Shown here piece after piece: positions 23,638 through 32,521 of a stretch of DNA of 64,000 nt. Each line of letters begins with the position of its first letter. The first letter of the stretch is position 1. A program made the position numbers and the translations under genes. The stretch comes from Longispora albida DSM 44784 (GTDB taxonomy: Bacteria > Actinomycetota > Actinomycetes > Mycobacteriales > Micromonosporaceae). The notes beneath the pieces are model-generated. The model ran no database searches and was not told where the DNA came from. It saw only the letters and a list, made by a program, of their open reading frames with translations. The stretch is taken from contig NZ_KB903814.1 in the NCBI RefSeq assembly GCF_000379825.1, forward strand, positions 372,001 through 436,000, in the 5' to 3' direction.

Positions 23638-26553
23638 CTAGCTCGCGGATGATCGACCGGCAACCAGACCGGCGACGATCTCCGCCTGGCCGCCGAGGGT
23701 CCGCGCGACGAGCATGTCCCGGATCGGCACCATGACCCCGAGCCGCTGGTGCAGCCTGCGGGCCAGCCTGGTGACCAGCAGCGAGTCGCCGCCCAGCTCG
23801 AAGAAGTCCGAGTGGGGACCGAGGCTGGTGTGGCCGAGCAGTTCCGCCCAGGCCTCGGCGAGCAGCCCGTCCACGTCGGCCACGCCTCCGGCCTCCGGTT
23901 CGGCGGCCGGCTCGGCGGACAACACAGCGGCAGGCAGGGCGGTTTCGGGGGCGATGAACTCCTGGCGGGTGAAGGAGTAACCCGGCAGGTGGATCCGCCG
24001 GCCAGCCGGGCACAGGGCGAGCGGGCTGACCGGCTGGCCGAATGTCCACAGTGTCCCCAGCGCGGAGAGGAGTTCACTGTCCCGGTCGGCTGCGCGGCCC
24101 GGTGACAGCGGTACCGCGTGCATTCCCGCCTGTTCCGCGAGAGCCGACAGCACGGTGCCCGGGCCCACCTCCACGGCCAGCGCCGCGGGATAGAGCCTGG
24201 CGAGGGCCGCGACGGCCGGCCCGAATCTGACCGCGCTCCGGGCCTGCCCGGCGAACATCTCGGCCGGAATCTGCGTACCGGCCGTGATCACCTCCCCGGT
24301 GAGGTTGGCGGCCAGCGGCACGGCAGCCGGGTACAGGGTGAGGCCGGCCAGTGCGGCGCGGATCGGGCCGAGGGCCGGTTCGATCAGCTGGGTGTGGAAG
24401 GCGTGGCTGGTGCGGAGCCTGCGGGCGGGTACCTTGCCGTCCAGCCACCGGGCGAAGGCTTCCACGTCCCTGGTCCGGCCCGCCAGCACGCACGCGGCGG
24501 GGCCGTTGATGGCGGCGAGTTCCAGCGCGTGGCTGGACTCGGTCACGAGCCCGGTAGCTGTGGCCTCGTCGCAGGCCAGCGCCAGCATCGCACCGGGCTG
24601 GCAGGCCTGCATCGCCGCGCCACGGGCCACGACCAGCTGGATGGCCTCGTCCGGGTCGAGGATGCCCGCCACGCAGGCGGCGGTGATCTCGCCGAGGCTG
24701 TGCCCGGCCACCGCCACGGGTTCCAGGCCCAGCTCGGCGAGCGCCATCGCCGCCGAGTAGCCCAGGGTGAACAGGGCAGGCTGGGTCAGCGCCGTCGCGT
24801 CGAGGCTCGCGGCCGGGAAGGTCTCGTCCAGCAGCGCGGCACGCAGCTCTGCGGCGAGGGCCGGCGGCACGGCGGACAGGCAGTCCTCCACGGCCTCCGC
24901 GAATCCCGGCAGCCGGAGGAAGGGCAGGCCCATCCCTGGGAACTGCGTGCCCTGCCCTGGAAACAGGAACACGGCAGGCGCCGGGCCTGCGGCTGCCTGG
25001 CTCCCGGTGACCGGGCCGGCCAGCAGGAGCCGTGCGGCCTCACTGGTGTTCCGGGCGGCGACGGCCAGGCGTTCGGGAAGCGCCGCACGGCCAGCCGCCA
25101 GGGTGTGTGCCACGTCGGCGAGGCCCGCCGGGCTGTCCTCCAGATGCCGTGCGAGCCCTTCAGCGGTTCGCGACAGAGCGCCTGGATCTGCGGCGGACAC
25201 GACGATGAGATGGCTGCCGCCGGCAGATTCATCCGGTTCCGCTGATTCACTGTGTACCGGGGCAGGCGGCTGCTCGATGATCACATGCGCGTTCGTGCCG
25301 CCGATACCGAAGGCGCTCACGCCAGCCCGCCTCGGTTCGGGGCCTGTCCAGGTACTGAGGGCAGCCGGGATCCTGAGCGGGGAGTCCTTGTCCAGCAGCG
25401 GATTCGGCGCGGTGAACCCGGCGACGGGCGGGATGACGCCCTCGCGTACCACGAGCAGCGCCTTGATCAGCGCGGCGAGCCCGGCGGCGGCGTCGAGGTG
25501 GCCCATGTTCGCCTTGAGCGCGCCGATCGGGATCTGCCCGGTGGCCGCTCCCCCGGCCCGGAGCGCCGCCGTGGCCGCCTGCCACTCGATCGGGTCGCCG
25601 ATCCGGGTGCCGGTGCCGTGCGTTTCGAGGTACCCGACCGAGCCGGCTTCGGCCCGTGCGGCCCGCAGCGCCGACCGGATCACCGCTTCCTGGCCGGCCA
25701 GGGAAGGCGCGTGGTACCCGGCTTTCGCGGTGCCATCGTTGTTGATCGCCGTGCCGAGGATGACGCCGTACGGCTGGAATCCCGCCTCCAGCGCGCTGTC
25801 CAGCGGCCGCAGCACCACGGCGGCGGCCCCCGAACCGGCGATGATGCCGTCGGCCAGCGCGTCGAACGGCCGGCAGCTGCCGGAGGCGGAGAAGATGCCA
25901 CCGGGTGACGGCAGGTGCCCGGTCTGCGGGAAGCGGTGCCCGGCGGCCACGACGATGGCCTGCTCACAGTCTCCGGCTCGCAGCGACTGGATGGCGAGGT
26001 GTACGGCGACCAGCGAGGACGAGCACGCGGTCTGTACCGCCATCGCCGGACCGGTCAGGCCGAGTTTGTACGCGATCCGGCTGGCGATGAAGTCCGGCTC
26101 GTTGCCGTGCAGCGCGGCCAGCAGCACGTCCGGGTCGAGGTCACCGCCGGTCACCATCCGGCGCAGGTACCCGCTGCTGGTGGCGGACGCGAACACCGCC
26201 GTGACCCGGTCCTCGCCGAGCGGGCTGATCCCGGCGTCCTCCAGCGCTGCCCAGGCGGTCTCCAGCATCAGCCGGTGCTGGGGGTCCATGATGGCCGCCT
26301 CGCGGGGGCTGACCCGGAACAGCGTGCTGTCGAAACACTCCGCGCCGTCGAGGTGCCCGCGCACCGGCACGTACGCGGGGTCCCCGGCCAGCCCGGCGGG
26401 GACGGCGGCAGCGGCGAGTTCCTGGTCCGAGTACCGTCTGGTCAGGACCTTCCCGGATCTCAGCGCGGCCCACCAGTCGGCGATCCCGGCCGTACCGGGG
26501 AATCTGCCCGCCACTCCGAGCACGGCGATCGGGGGCAGCTGCTCGTCAGCCAT
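23638..26553 (-). CDS. Type I PKS module KS-AT-ACP
   Basis: This 971-residue synthase has a ketosynthase (about 6-425) with C177 in TACSS, H312 in HGTGT and H352 in the NMGH motif; an acyltransferase (about 455-770) with the GHSLGE elbow and the HAFH motif that is associated with malonyl-CoA; and an acyl carrier domain (about 885-960) with LGGDSL. There is no ketoreductase, so the product would keep a beta-keto group. No docking domains or thioesterase are visible. ATG at 26553 has GAAGGA five bases upstream and follows the divergent control region. The KS resembles those in mixed NRPS/PKS lines that accept aminoacyl chains. Confidence 0.93.
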   Translation of the reverse strand: MADEQLPPIAVLGVAGRFPGTAGIADWWAALRSGKVLTRRYSDQELAAAAVPAGLAGDPAYVPVRGHLDGAECFDSTLFRVSPREAAIMDPQHRLMLETAWAALEDAGISPLGEDRVTAVFASATSSGYLRRMVTGGDLDPDVLLAALHGNEPDFIASRIAYKLGLTGPAMAVQTACSSSLVAVHLAIQSLRAGDCEQAIVVAAGHRFPQTGHLPSPGGIFSASGSCRPFDALADGIIAGSGAAAVVLRPLDSALEAGFQPYGVILGTAINNDGTAKAGYHAPSLAGQEAVIRSALRAARAEAGSVGYLETHGTGTRIGDPIEWQAATAALRAGGAATGQIPIGALKANMGHLDAAAGLAALIKALLVVREGVIPPVAGFTAPNPLLDKDSPLRIPAALSTWTGPEPRRAGVSAFGIGGTNAHVIIEQPPAPVHSESAEPDESAGGSHLIVVSAADPGALSRTAEGLARHLEDSPAGLADVAHTLAAGRAALPERLAVAARNTSEAARLLLAGPVTGSQAAAGPAPAVFLFPGQGTQFPGMGLPFLRLPGFAEAVEDCLSAVPPALAAELRAALLDETFPAASLDATALTQPALFTLGYSAAMALAELGLEPVAVAGHSLGEITAACVAGILDPDEAIQLVVARGAAMQACQPGAMLALACDEATATGLVTESSHALELAAINGPAACVLAGRTRDVEAFARWLDGKVPARRLRTSHAFHTQLIEPALGPIRAALAGLTLYPAAVPLAANLTGEVITAGTQIPAEMFAGQARSAVRFGPAVAALARLYPAALAVEVGPGTVLSALAEQAGMHAVPLSPGRAADRDSELLSALGTLWTFGQPVSPLALCPAGRRIHLPGYSFTRQEFIAPETALPAAVLSAEPAAEPEAGGVADVDGLLAEAWAELLGHTSLGPHSDFFELGGDSLLVTRLARRLHQRLGVMVPIRDMLVARTLGGQAEIVAGLVAGRSSAS

Positions 26554-26662
26554 TCTCATCCTTCGATAGGTCCGGCAGATCAACATCGATGATCATAGGT
26601 TGCCTTCTACAGGCGAATGTGTCAGCCTCCCAGAGGTCAACATCGACGGGGGTGAGATCGTT
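26554..26662. promoter_or_regulatory. Divergent control region of the NRPS/PKS cluster
   Basis: The 109-bp gap drives both cluster operons. It holds a 10-bp direct repeat TCAACATCGA at 26580-26589 and 26637-26646 (57 bp apart), the first followed by the palindromic ATGATCAT. The repeats are near each divergent start and could bind a pathway regulator, none of which is encoded inside the cluster. Confidence 0.45.
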
Positions 26663-29600
26663 ATGACGGGAACCGCTGTGCTGCCCCGCGGGGAGGGGCT
26701 GCACGAGACCATGTCCCGGCTGGCACGCCAGCATCCGGAGGCCATCGTCCTGGCGGCCGGTGACCGCAGGGTCAGCTACGCGGAACTCGACCGGCTCTCC
26801 GACGGCTGGGCCGCGCTGCTCGCCTCGGCGGGCGCGGGCCGGGGCGATCTGGTGCCGATCCTCCTCCCTCGTGGCGTCGACCTGGTCGTCGCCCTGCTCG
26901 CGGTACTCAAGGCCGGCGGCGCCTACGCGCTGCTCGACCCCGCCTGGCCGCCCACCCGGATCAGCGGCGTGACCAGCCAGCTCGGCGCGCCACTCATGAT
27001 CGCGCCTGCCGGCACGACGGGCGTTGACCTCCCGGTCTGGTCGCCGCCGGCCGGGCCGGTCGAGGTGCCCGATGACTTCGAGGCCGCCTCCGTGACCGGC
27101 GACGACCCCTGCTGCGTGTTCTTCACGTCCGGCACCACCGGGCAGCCCAAGGGCGCGCTGATCCCGCACCGCGCACCGGCCCGGATGTACCGGCCCGGTA
27201 CCTTCGCCGAGTTCGGGCCGGGCAACGTGATGGCCCTCTACTCGGCGGTCCCCTGGGACGGTTTCTCCTTCGAGCTGTGGTCGGCGCTGCTCACCGGCGG
27301 GACAGCGGTGCTGCTGGACGAGCCGTACCTGTCGCCGGACGCGCTGCGGGCCTGCACCGCGCGGCAGGGCGTGACGATGGCCTGGCTGACCAGCAGCCTG
27401 TTCAACCTCGTCGTCGAGGAGGACATCGGGGCGTTCACAGGGCTGCGGCAGGTGATGACGGGCGGCGAACGAGTCTCGCCCGGGCACATGGAGCGGTTCC
27501 TCCAGGCTCACCCGGGCATCGCGCTGATCAACGGGTACGGGCCGGTGGAGAACACCATGCTCACCACCGCGCACCGGGTCACCCCCGCTGACACCGGGCG
27601 CCCCGGTGGCATCCCAATCGGGCGGCTGATCCCCGGTACGCGGGTGTACATCCTGGACGGTGACCAGGAGTGCTCCGCCGGGGAGACGGGCGAGATCTGC
27701 GTGGCCGGGGAGGGCCTGGCGCTCGGGTACGTGGGCGATCCGGAGCTGACCGCACGGAAGTTCCCGGTCGTGGAGCTGGGCGGCGAACCTGTCAGGGTGT
27801 ACCGGACCGGCGACCTGGGTACCTGGGCCGCCGACGGCCTGCTGGAGTTCTGCGGCCGCGCGGACCGGCAGCTCAAGCTGCGCGGGCACCGGATCGAACC
27901 AGCCGAGGTGGAGCGCCAGATCGAGCAGCTCGAACCGCGGGTGAAATCCTGCCGGGTGATCGCGCGCCGGGACGCGGCCGGCGTACCCGAGGCGCTGCTC
28001 GCGTTCTGCGTACCCGCTTCGGAGGGCGACGAGCTGGCGGATGTCCTGCCCGCGCTGGCCTCGGCCCTGGTCCCCTATCACCGTCCGGCCGCCCTGGTCG
28101 GCGTGCCGGCTTTCCCGCTCACCGCGTACGGCAAGCTCGACGAGAGGGCGCTGCTGGCCAGCGTGGACCGCCCGCCGGTGGCAGCGGATGTGGAGCTGCC
28201 GGCCGACAGTACGGCCCGCGCTGTGGCTGAGGTGTTCGGTGACGTACTCGGGCTGCCCGGCGTGCCACTCGACGCCACCTTCACCGAGCTTGGTGGCACG
28301 TCGCTGGGCGCGGCCCGGGTCTGCGCCCGGCTGGCCGACCGGCTCGGCAGACCGGTACCGCTGTCGCGGATGTACCAGCACTCCACGGTCGACGCTCTGA
28401 GCGGCTGGCTGCGTGCCACAGCGGGTACCGAGGCGGAAGCCCGGGCCGCCGCCGGGGCGGACGGGACAGCGCTCACCCCGATGCAGCTGGTGTACCTGAC
28501 CAGGAGCCTCACGGACCCGAAGGACCTGACCAGCCACTGCTTCATGTGCTGGGAGGTCGAGGGCGAGCTGGACACCGTGGCACTGGAGTCCGCCGTCGCC
28601 TGGGTCCATCACCGGCAGGAGGCACTACGGGCCGCCTACGTCAGCGATCCGCGCCCGGCTGCGCTCCCGTCCGGCCTGGGGCCGCCGCCGCTGGAACACC
28701 TCCCGGGCGAGGAGTCCGTGCGGGCCGCAGCCGGCGCGCTGCTGGCCGAGCTGGCCGACCCGCTCGACCTGGCCGGCGGGGAGGTCTGGCGGGTGGCGCT
28801 GGCAGCCGTCGAGGGTACCCAGGTGTCGGTGCTGGGGATCGTGGTCCACCACATCGCGTTCGACGGCTGGTCAGGGCATGTGCTCGCCGAGGAACTGTCA
28901 GCCGGTTACCGGGCTGCCGTACGGGGAGAGCCCGGTACTACCCGGCTACCGGCCTCGCTGGCCGAGGTAGCCGCCGATCGTGCCGCGTACCTCGCGCACA
29001 GCGACCCTGCCGTCCAGCACGAGGCAGTGCGCGCCCGGCTCCGGGACGTGCCTGTGCTCCGATGGCCACAAGGGACGGTCGCGCCCGGGGCCCCAGTACA
29101 CCTTGAACATGTTCTTGGTCCTGAAGTTCTGTCCGCAGTGGATGATCGCGCGGCGCGAGCTGGCGTGACCCGGTTCACGGTGCTGTTGTCGGCGTGGGCA
29201 GCGAGCCTGTGCGAGGTCACCGGGAACGCCGAGATCTCCGCAGGGATCCCGGTGTCGCAGCGGGCCAGCTCACGTCTCGAAGAGGTGGTCGGCTGCCACA
29301 TCACGATGGTGTGCGCGCGGCTCACCGGCGCGTCGATCGCGGAGACCAGCCGGGCCGCAGAGGAAGCCTTCGCCGCTCAGGACGTGCCGTTCAGCACGGT
29401 CCTGGACCTGCTGGACCTGCCGCGCACCGGCAGGCCCCCGCTGTTCCAGACCCTCTTCGCGCTACAGGACACGCCGCAGCCCCGGCTCGTGCTCGACGGG
29501 GCACGCAGCACGTTGCTCCGCCAGCCCTATCCGGACCTGCCGCTGGAACTGCACACGGAACTCTGGCCGGAACCCGACGGCACCACACAGGTCATGATCG

Positions 29601-29689
29601 CCTATCGCCCCGGCGTGGTACCCGAGGCAGTCGCCAGGGCCTTCGCCTCCAGCTACCTGAAACGGCTGACCGGAATGGTGGCCCAGTGA
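26663..29689 (+). CDS. NRPS A-T-C protein (adenylation, carrier, C-terminal condensation)
   Basis: This 1008-residue protein has an adenylation domain (about 10-500; FFTSGTTGQPKG, GYGPVENT, LRGHRIEPAEVE, YGKLDE), a carrier domain (about 515-585; LGGTSL) and a C-terminal condensation domain (about 600-1005) with an intact HHIAFDG motif near 728-734. A condensation domain after the carrier means it probably passes its aminoacyl group to the A-T protein encoded across the divergent promoter. Hand-read pocket residues are D, G, F, W, M, G, G, M, L, close to known valine-type codes (D, A, F, W, I, G, G, T, F), so a branched aliphatic residue is likely. The stop overlaps the P450 start by 4 bp. ATG at 26663 has GGTGAG upstream. 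Confidence 0.93.
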   Translation: MTGTAVLPRGEGLHETMSRLARQHPEAIVLAAGDRRVSYAELDRLSDGWAALLASAGAGRGDLVPILLPRGVDLVVALLAVLKAGGAYALLDPAWPPTRISGVTSQLGAPLMIAPAGTTGVDLPVWSPPAGPVEVPDDFEAASVTGDDPCCVFFTSGTTGQPKGALIPHRAPARMYRPGTFAEFGPGNVMALYSAVPWDGFSFELWSALLTGGTAVLLDEPYLSPDALRACTARQGVTMAWLTSSLFNLVVEEDIGAFTGLRQVMTGGERVSPGHMERFLQAHPGIALINGYGPVENTMLTTAHRVTPADTGRPGGIPIGRLIPGTRVYILDGDQECSAGETGEICVAGEGLALGYVGDPELTARKFPVVELGGEPVRVYRTGDLGTWAADGLLEFCGRADRQLKLRGHRIEPAEVERQIEQLEPRVKSCRVIARRDAAGVPEALLAFCVPASEGDELADVLPALASALVPYHRPAALVGVPAFPLTAYGKLDERALLASVDRPPVAADVELPADSTARAVAEVFGDVLGLPGVPLDATFTELGGTSLGAARVCARLADRLGRPVPLSRMYQHSTVDALSGWLRATAGTEAEARAAAGADGTALTPMQLVYLTRSLTDPKDLTSHCFMCWEVEGELDTVALESAVAWVHHRQEALRAAYVSDPRPAALPSGLGPPPLEHLPGEESVRAAAGALLAELADPLDLAGGEVWRVALAAVEGTQVSVLGIVVHHIAFDGWSGHVLAEELSAGYRAAVRGEPGTTRLPASLAEVAADRAAYLAHSDPAVQHEAVRARLRDVPVLRWPQGTVAPGAPVHLEHVLGPEVLSAVDDRAARAGVTRFTVLLSAWAASLCEVTGNAEISAGIPVSQRASSRLEEVVGCHITMVCARLTGASIAETSRAAEEAFAAQDVPFSTVLDLLDLPRTGRPPLFQTLFALQDTPQPRLVLDGARSTLLRQPYPDLPLELHTELWPEPDGTTQVMIAYRPGVVPEAVARAFASSYLKRLTGMVAQ

Positions 29690-30861
29690 ACCCCGAACTG
29701 CTCCTCGACACCAGCCTGCACGCCGACGGTGACCCGCACGCGCTGTGGCAATGGATGCGATCCCACGCACCGCTGCATCACCACCCGCCCGGCGAGTATC
29801 CTCCACTGTGGTCGGTGACGAGGTACGAGGACTGCCGGTCCGTCCTCCAGGACGCCGAGCACTTCACGAACTTCTACGGCGTGCTGATCCGGCAGGCTGG
29901 CCACGGCGACGATCCTGGGGGCGGGCTCACGCTCGCCGCCACCGACCCGCCTCTGCACCGGGAACTCCGGTCACAGATCGCGGACCGGTTCACGTTGCGG
30001 TGCGCGCGCGACCAGGAAGAAGCCATGCGCACGGCCACCAGGGCACTGCTGGACGAGGCCGTCGAGCGGGGCACGTGCGACTTCGTGCACGACATCGCCG
30101 CGCCACTGTCGACGGCGATCATCTGCCGGCTGATGGGCGTGCCGGCGTCCGACCTCCCGATGGTGCAGGACTGGACCAGGGAGGCCTTCGAGACCGGCAA
30201 GCCGCTCACCGCGCACGGCTCCCTGATGCGGTACTTCATCGGCCTGATGGAGGACCGGATGGACAACCCGGCCGCCGACCTCGTCAGCGACCTCGCGTAC
30301 GGCACGCTCGGCGGCGAGCTGCTGTCGGAGAAGGCCATCCTGATCAACTGCGAGAACCTGATGGGCGCCACAGAGAACGCCGGGCTCGCGATGGCCAGCG
30401 GCATGCTCGCCTTCCTCCAGCACCCCGGGGAATGGCGGCGGCTGCGCGAGGACCGGGAGCTGATGCCGGGAGCCATCGAGGAGATCCTGCGGTACACGTC
30501 CAGCGGCACGCACATCCTGCGCACGGTCGCCCAGCCGACGATTCTGCGCGGCCAGGCGCTGGAGCCCGGTGAGCGCGTCGTGCTGTGGCTGCCGTCGGCC
30601 AACCGCGACGAGGAGGTCTTCGCCGAGCCCGGCCGGTTCGACATCGGCCGGCGCCCGAACCGGCACCTGGCACTCGGCGCCGGCGAGCACGTCTGCGTGG
30701 GCGCGACGATGGCCAGGGTGCAGGCCCGGATCCTGCTGACCGAACTGCTCGACCAGCGCATCGGGGTCGAGCTCGCCGGGCCACCCGGACGGCTGCGTTC
30801 CCTCGCGGTCAGCGGCCTGGCCCACCTGCCGGTGCGGATGTCACGCACGCCCGGACCATGA
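29686..30861 (+). CDS. Cytochrome P450
   Basis: This 391-residue bacterial class I P450 has the I-helix GATEN (E230, with Asn where Thr is usual), the K-helix EEILRY (ExxR) and the heme loop LGAGEHVCVG with C337 as the thiolate ligand. The Glu-Asn pair in place of acid-Thr is seen in some P450s that act on carrier-bound substrates, but I cannot place it more closely. It overlaps the A-T-C gene by 4 bp (GTGA) and the MFS gene by 4 bp (ATGA). It most likely hydroxylates or cross-links the peptide intermediate or product. Confidence 0.92.
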   Translation: MNPELLLDTSLHADGDPHALWQWMRSHAPLHHHPPGEYPPLWSVTRYEDCRSVLQDAEHFTNFYGVLIRQAGHGDDPGGGLTLAATDPPLHRELRSQIADRFTLRCARDQEEAMRTATRALLDEAVERGTCDFVHDIAAPLSTAIICRLMGVPASDLPMVQDWTREAFETGKPLTAHGSLMRYFIGLMEDRMDNPAADLVSDLAYGTLGGELLSEKAILINCENLMGATENAGLAMASGMLAFLQHPGEWRRLREDRELMPGAIEEILRYTSSGTHILRTVAQPTILRGQALEPGERVVLWLPSANRDEEVFAEPGRFDIGRRPNRHLALGAGEHVCVGATMARVQARILLTELLDQRIGVELAGPPGRLRSLAVSGLAHLPVRMSRTPGP

Positions 30862-32033
30862 CAGCCGTCCAGCAGCGTCCAGGCCGGACCAGAACCACGG
30901 CCATGCTGGTCCTGGCAGTCGTGCTGATCGCCTTCAACCTGCGCGCGGCGATCAGCAGTGCCTCGGTCCTGCTGGAATCACTCCAGGAAAACCTCGGATT
31001 CGGTACCACAGCCGCAGCGCTCCTCCCCACCCTCCCCCCGCTGACCTTCGCGGCTGCCGGTGCGGCCAGCGCGGCCCTGGCCCGCAGGACGGGAGCGGAG
31101 CGCGCGGTCACCACGGCCCTGGTACTGCTGGCCGCCGGGCTGGCGGTGCGGGCGGTACCGGCCACCTGGGCGCTGCTGGCCGGAACACTGCTCAGCTCCG
31201 CCGGGCTGGCCGTGTGCAACGTGCTGCTCCCGGCCGTGGTGCGCAGCAGGTTCCCTGACCGGATCGCTGTGATGACCGGCGTGTACACCACGGTCATGTC
31301 GGTCGGCGCCGCGCTGGCCGCCGCCGCAGCCATTCCGATGGCGGCCTCGCTCGGCAGCCCCTCGCTGGGCCTCGCGTTCTGGACGGTGCCGGTGGTGGTG
31401 ACCGTGGCCGTGTGGTTGCTGCGTGGTACAGCGCTGCCCGAGCCAGCCGGGGAACAGGGCGGGGCTTACTCGCTCCGAGCCGCCGCCCGGTCCAGCCTCG
31501 GCAGGCTGATCACCGCGATGTTCGCCCTGCAAGCCCTGCACAGTTACGTGGTGAGCGGCTGGCTGCCGTCCATTCTCACCAGCCAGGGAGTGAGCGAGCG
31601 GCACGCCGGTACCGTACTGGGCGTCCTGGTCCTGGCCGGCATCCCCGCTACGTTCGGGCTGATGGCGCTGACCCGTGGGGCCACCCGGCTGCGGGGCGGG
31701 TTCGTGGTGGCGGGTACGAGCCTGGCAGCCGGGTACACAGGGCTGCTCGTGGCACCCGGATTCCTCCCGGAGCTGTGGGCCGTGCTGCTGGGGCTCGGGC
31801 TGAGCGGCTTCCCCCTGGTACTGGCCGTGATCAGCGCCAGCGGCCGCAGCCCGGCGGAGACCACGGCGCTGTCGGCCTTCGCCCAGAGCGCCGGCTACCT
31901 GATCGCCTCGGCCGGCCCGTTCACGATCGGCATGCTTCACGGCTTCCTGGGGAGCTGGCAGGTACCGCTGCTGCTCCTGGCCACGCTCACCGTGGCGCAG
32001 ATCGCGTGCGGCTGGCGGCTCGCCCGGCACTGA
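30858..32033 (+). CDS. MFS transporter, CynX/NimT-like
   Basis: The 391-residue protein has about 12 membrane segments and the N-terminal block LIAFNLRAAISSASVLLE typical of the CynX/NimT (cyanate permease, 2-nitroimidazole transporter) group. It is the last gene of the plus-strand operon, overlapping the P450 by 4 bp, so it is the likely export or self-resistance function of the cluster. No other resistance gene is visible. The substrate is inferred from context only. Confidence 0.88.
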   Translation: MTAVQQRPGRTRTTAMLVLAVVLIAFNLRAAISSASVLLESLQENLGFGTTAAALLPTLPPLTFAAAGAASAALARRTGAERAVTTALVLLAAGLAVRAVPATWALLAGTLLSSAGLAVCNVLLPAVVRSRFPDRIAVMTGVYTTVMSVGAALAAAAAIPMAASLGSPSLGLAFWTVPVVVTVAVWLLRGTALPEPAGEQGGAYSLRAAARSSLGRLITAMFALQALHSYVVSGWLPSILTSQGVSERHAGTVLGVLVLAGIPATFGLMALTRGATRLRGGFVVAGTSLAAGYTGLLVAPGFLPELWAVLLGLGLSGFPLVLAVISASGRSPAETTALSAFAQSAGYLIASAGPFTIGMLHGFLGSWQVPLLLLATLTVAQIACGWRLARH

Positions 32034-32171
32034 CCACCAGGGAAAACCTTCTTGTAACGCCCAGCGGTTTGTCCTGCCAGCGCATGCCAACAGCACCGGC
32101 CCGGCACAACGGCTCGCCGGCGCCGACCGGCGCTTCGTGCGGGTGTGACAGCCCGCAGCCGGTGTCTCCGT

Positions 32172-32190
32172 GTTGATCAGTTGTTGATCA
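32172..32190. promoter_or_regulatory. Direct repeat GTTGATCA x2 upstream of the DUF485/symporter operon
   Basis: GTTGATCA is found at 32172-32179 and 32183-32190, an exact 11-bp period, about 53 bp before the DUF485 start. One-turn spacing on one face of the helix suggests binding by a regulator such as an OmpR-type or LuxR-type protein. The rest of the 209-bp gap shows only a GC-rich hairpin near 32112-32130. Confidence 0.4.
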
Positions 32191-32242
32191 CCCGCTGTCA
32201 GCCTCTGCCCCGACGAAACACTTCCTGAGGGGTACACAAGGC

Positions 32243-32521
32243 ATGTCTGATCCACGATTCGCCGAGCTGCGCGGCAGATTCCGGCGATTCACCTTCCCGA
32301 TGACCGTGCTGTTCCTGGCCTGGTTCGCGGCGTACGTGCTGCTGTCGGCCTACGCGCGCGACTTCATGGCCGTGCGGGTCTTCGGGCACATCAACGTCGC
32401 GCTGCTGCTCGGGCTCGGGCAGTTCGCGTCGACGTTCCTGATCGCCGGGCTCTACGCCCGGTTCGCCCGCCGCAGCCTCGACCCGCTGGCCGCCGAGCTG
32501 CGCGGGGAGGGTTCCCGGTGA
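32243..32521 (+). CDS. DUF485 membrane protein (YjcH-like)
   Basis: The 92-residue protein has the DUF485 pattern: an N-terminal soluble part RFAELRGRFRRFTFP, two membrane helices at about 20-40 and 55-78, and a short cytoplasmic tail. In enterobacteria the homologue yjcH lies between acs and the acetate symporter gene actP. Here its stop overlaps the symporter start by 4 bp (GTGA), the same gene pairing. It is thought to be a small partner of the symporter; its exact role is unknown. Confidence 0.88.
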   Translation: MSDPRFAELRGRFRRFTFPMTVLFLAWFAAYVLLSAYARDFMAVRVFGHINVALLLGLGQFASTFLIAGLYARFARRSLDPLAAELRGEGSR

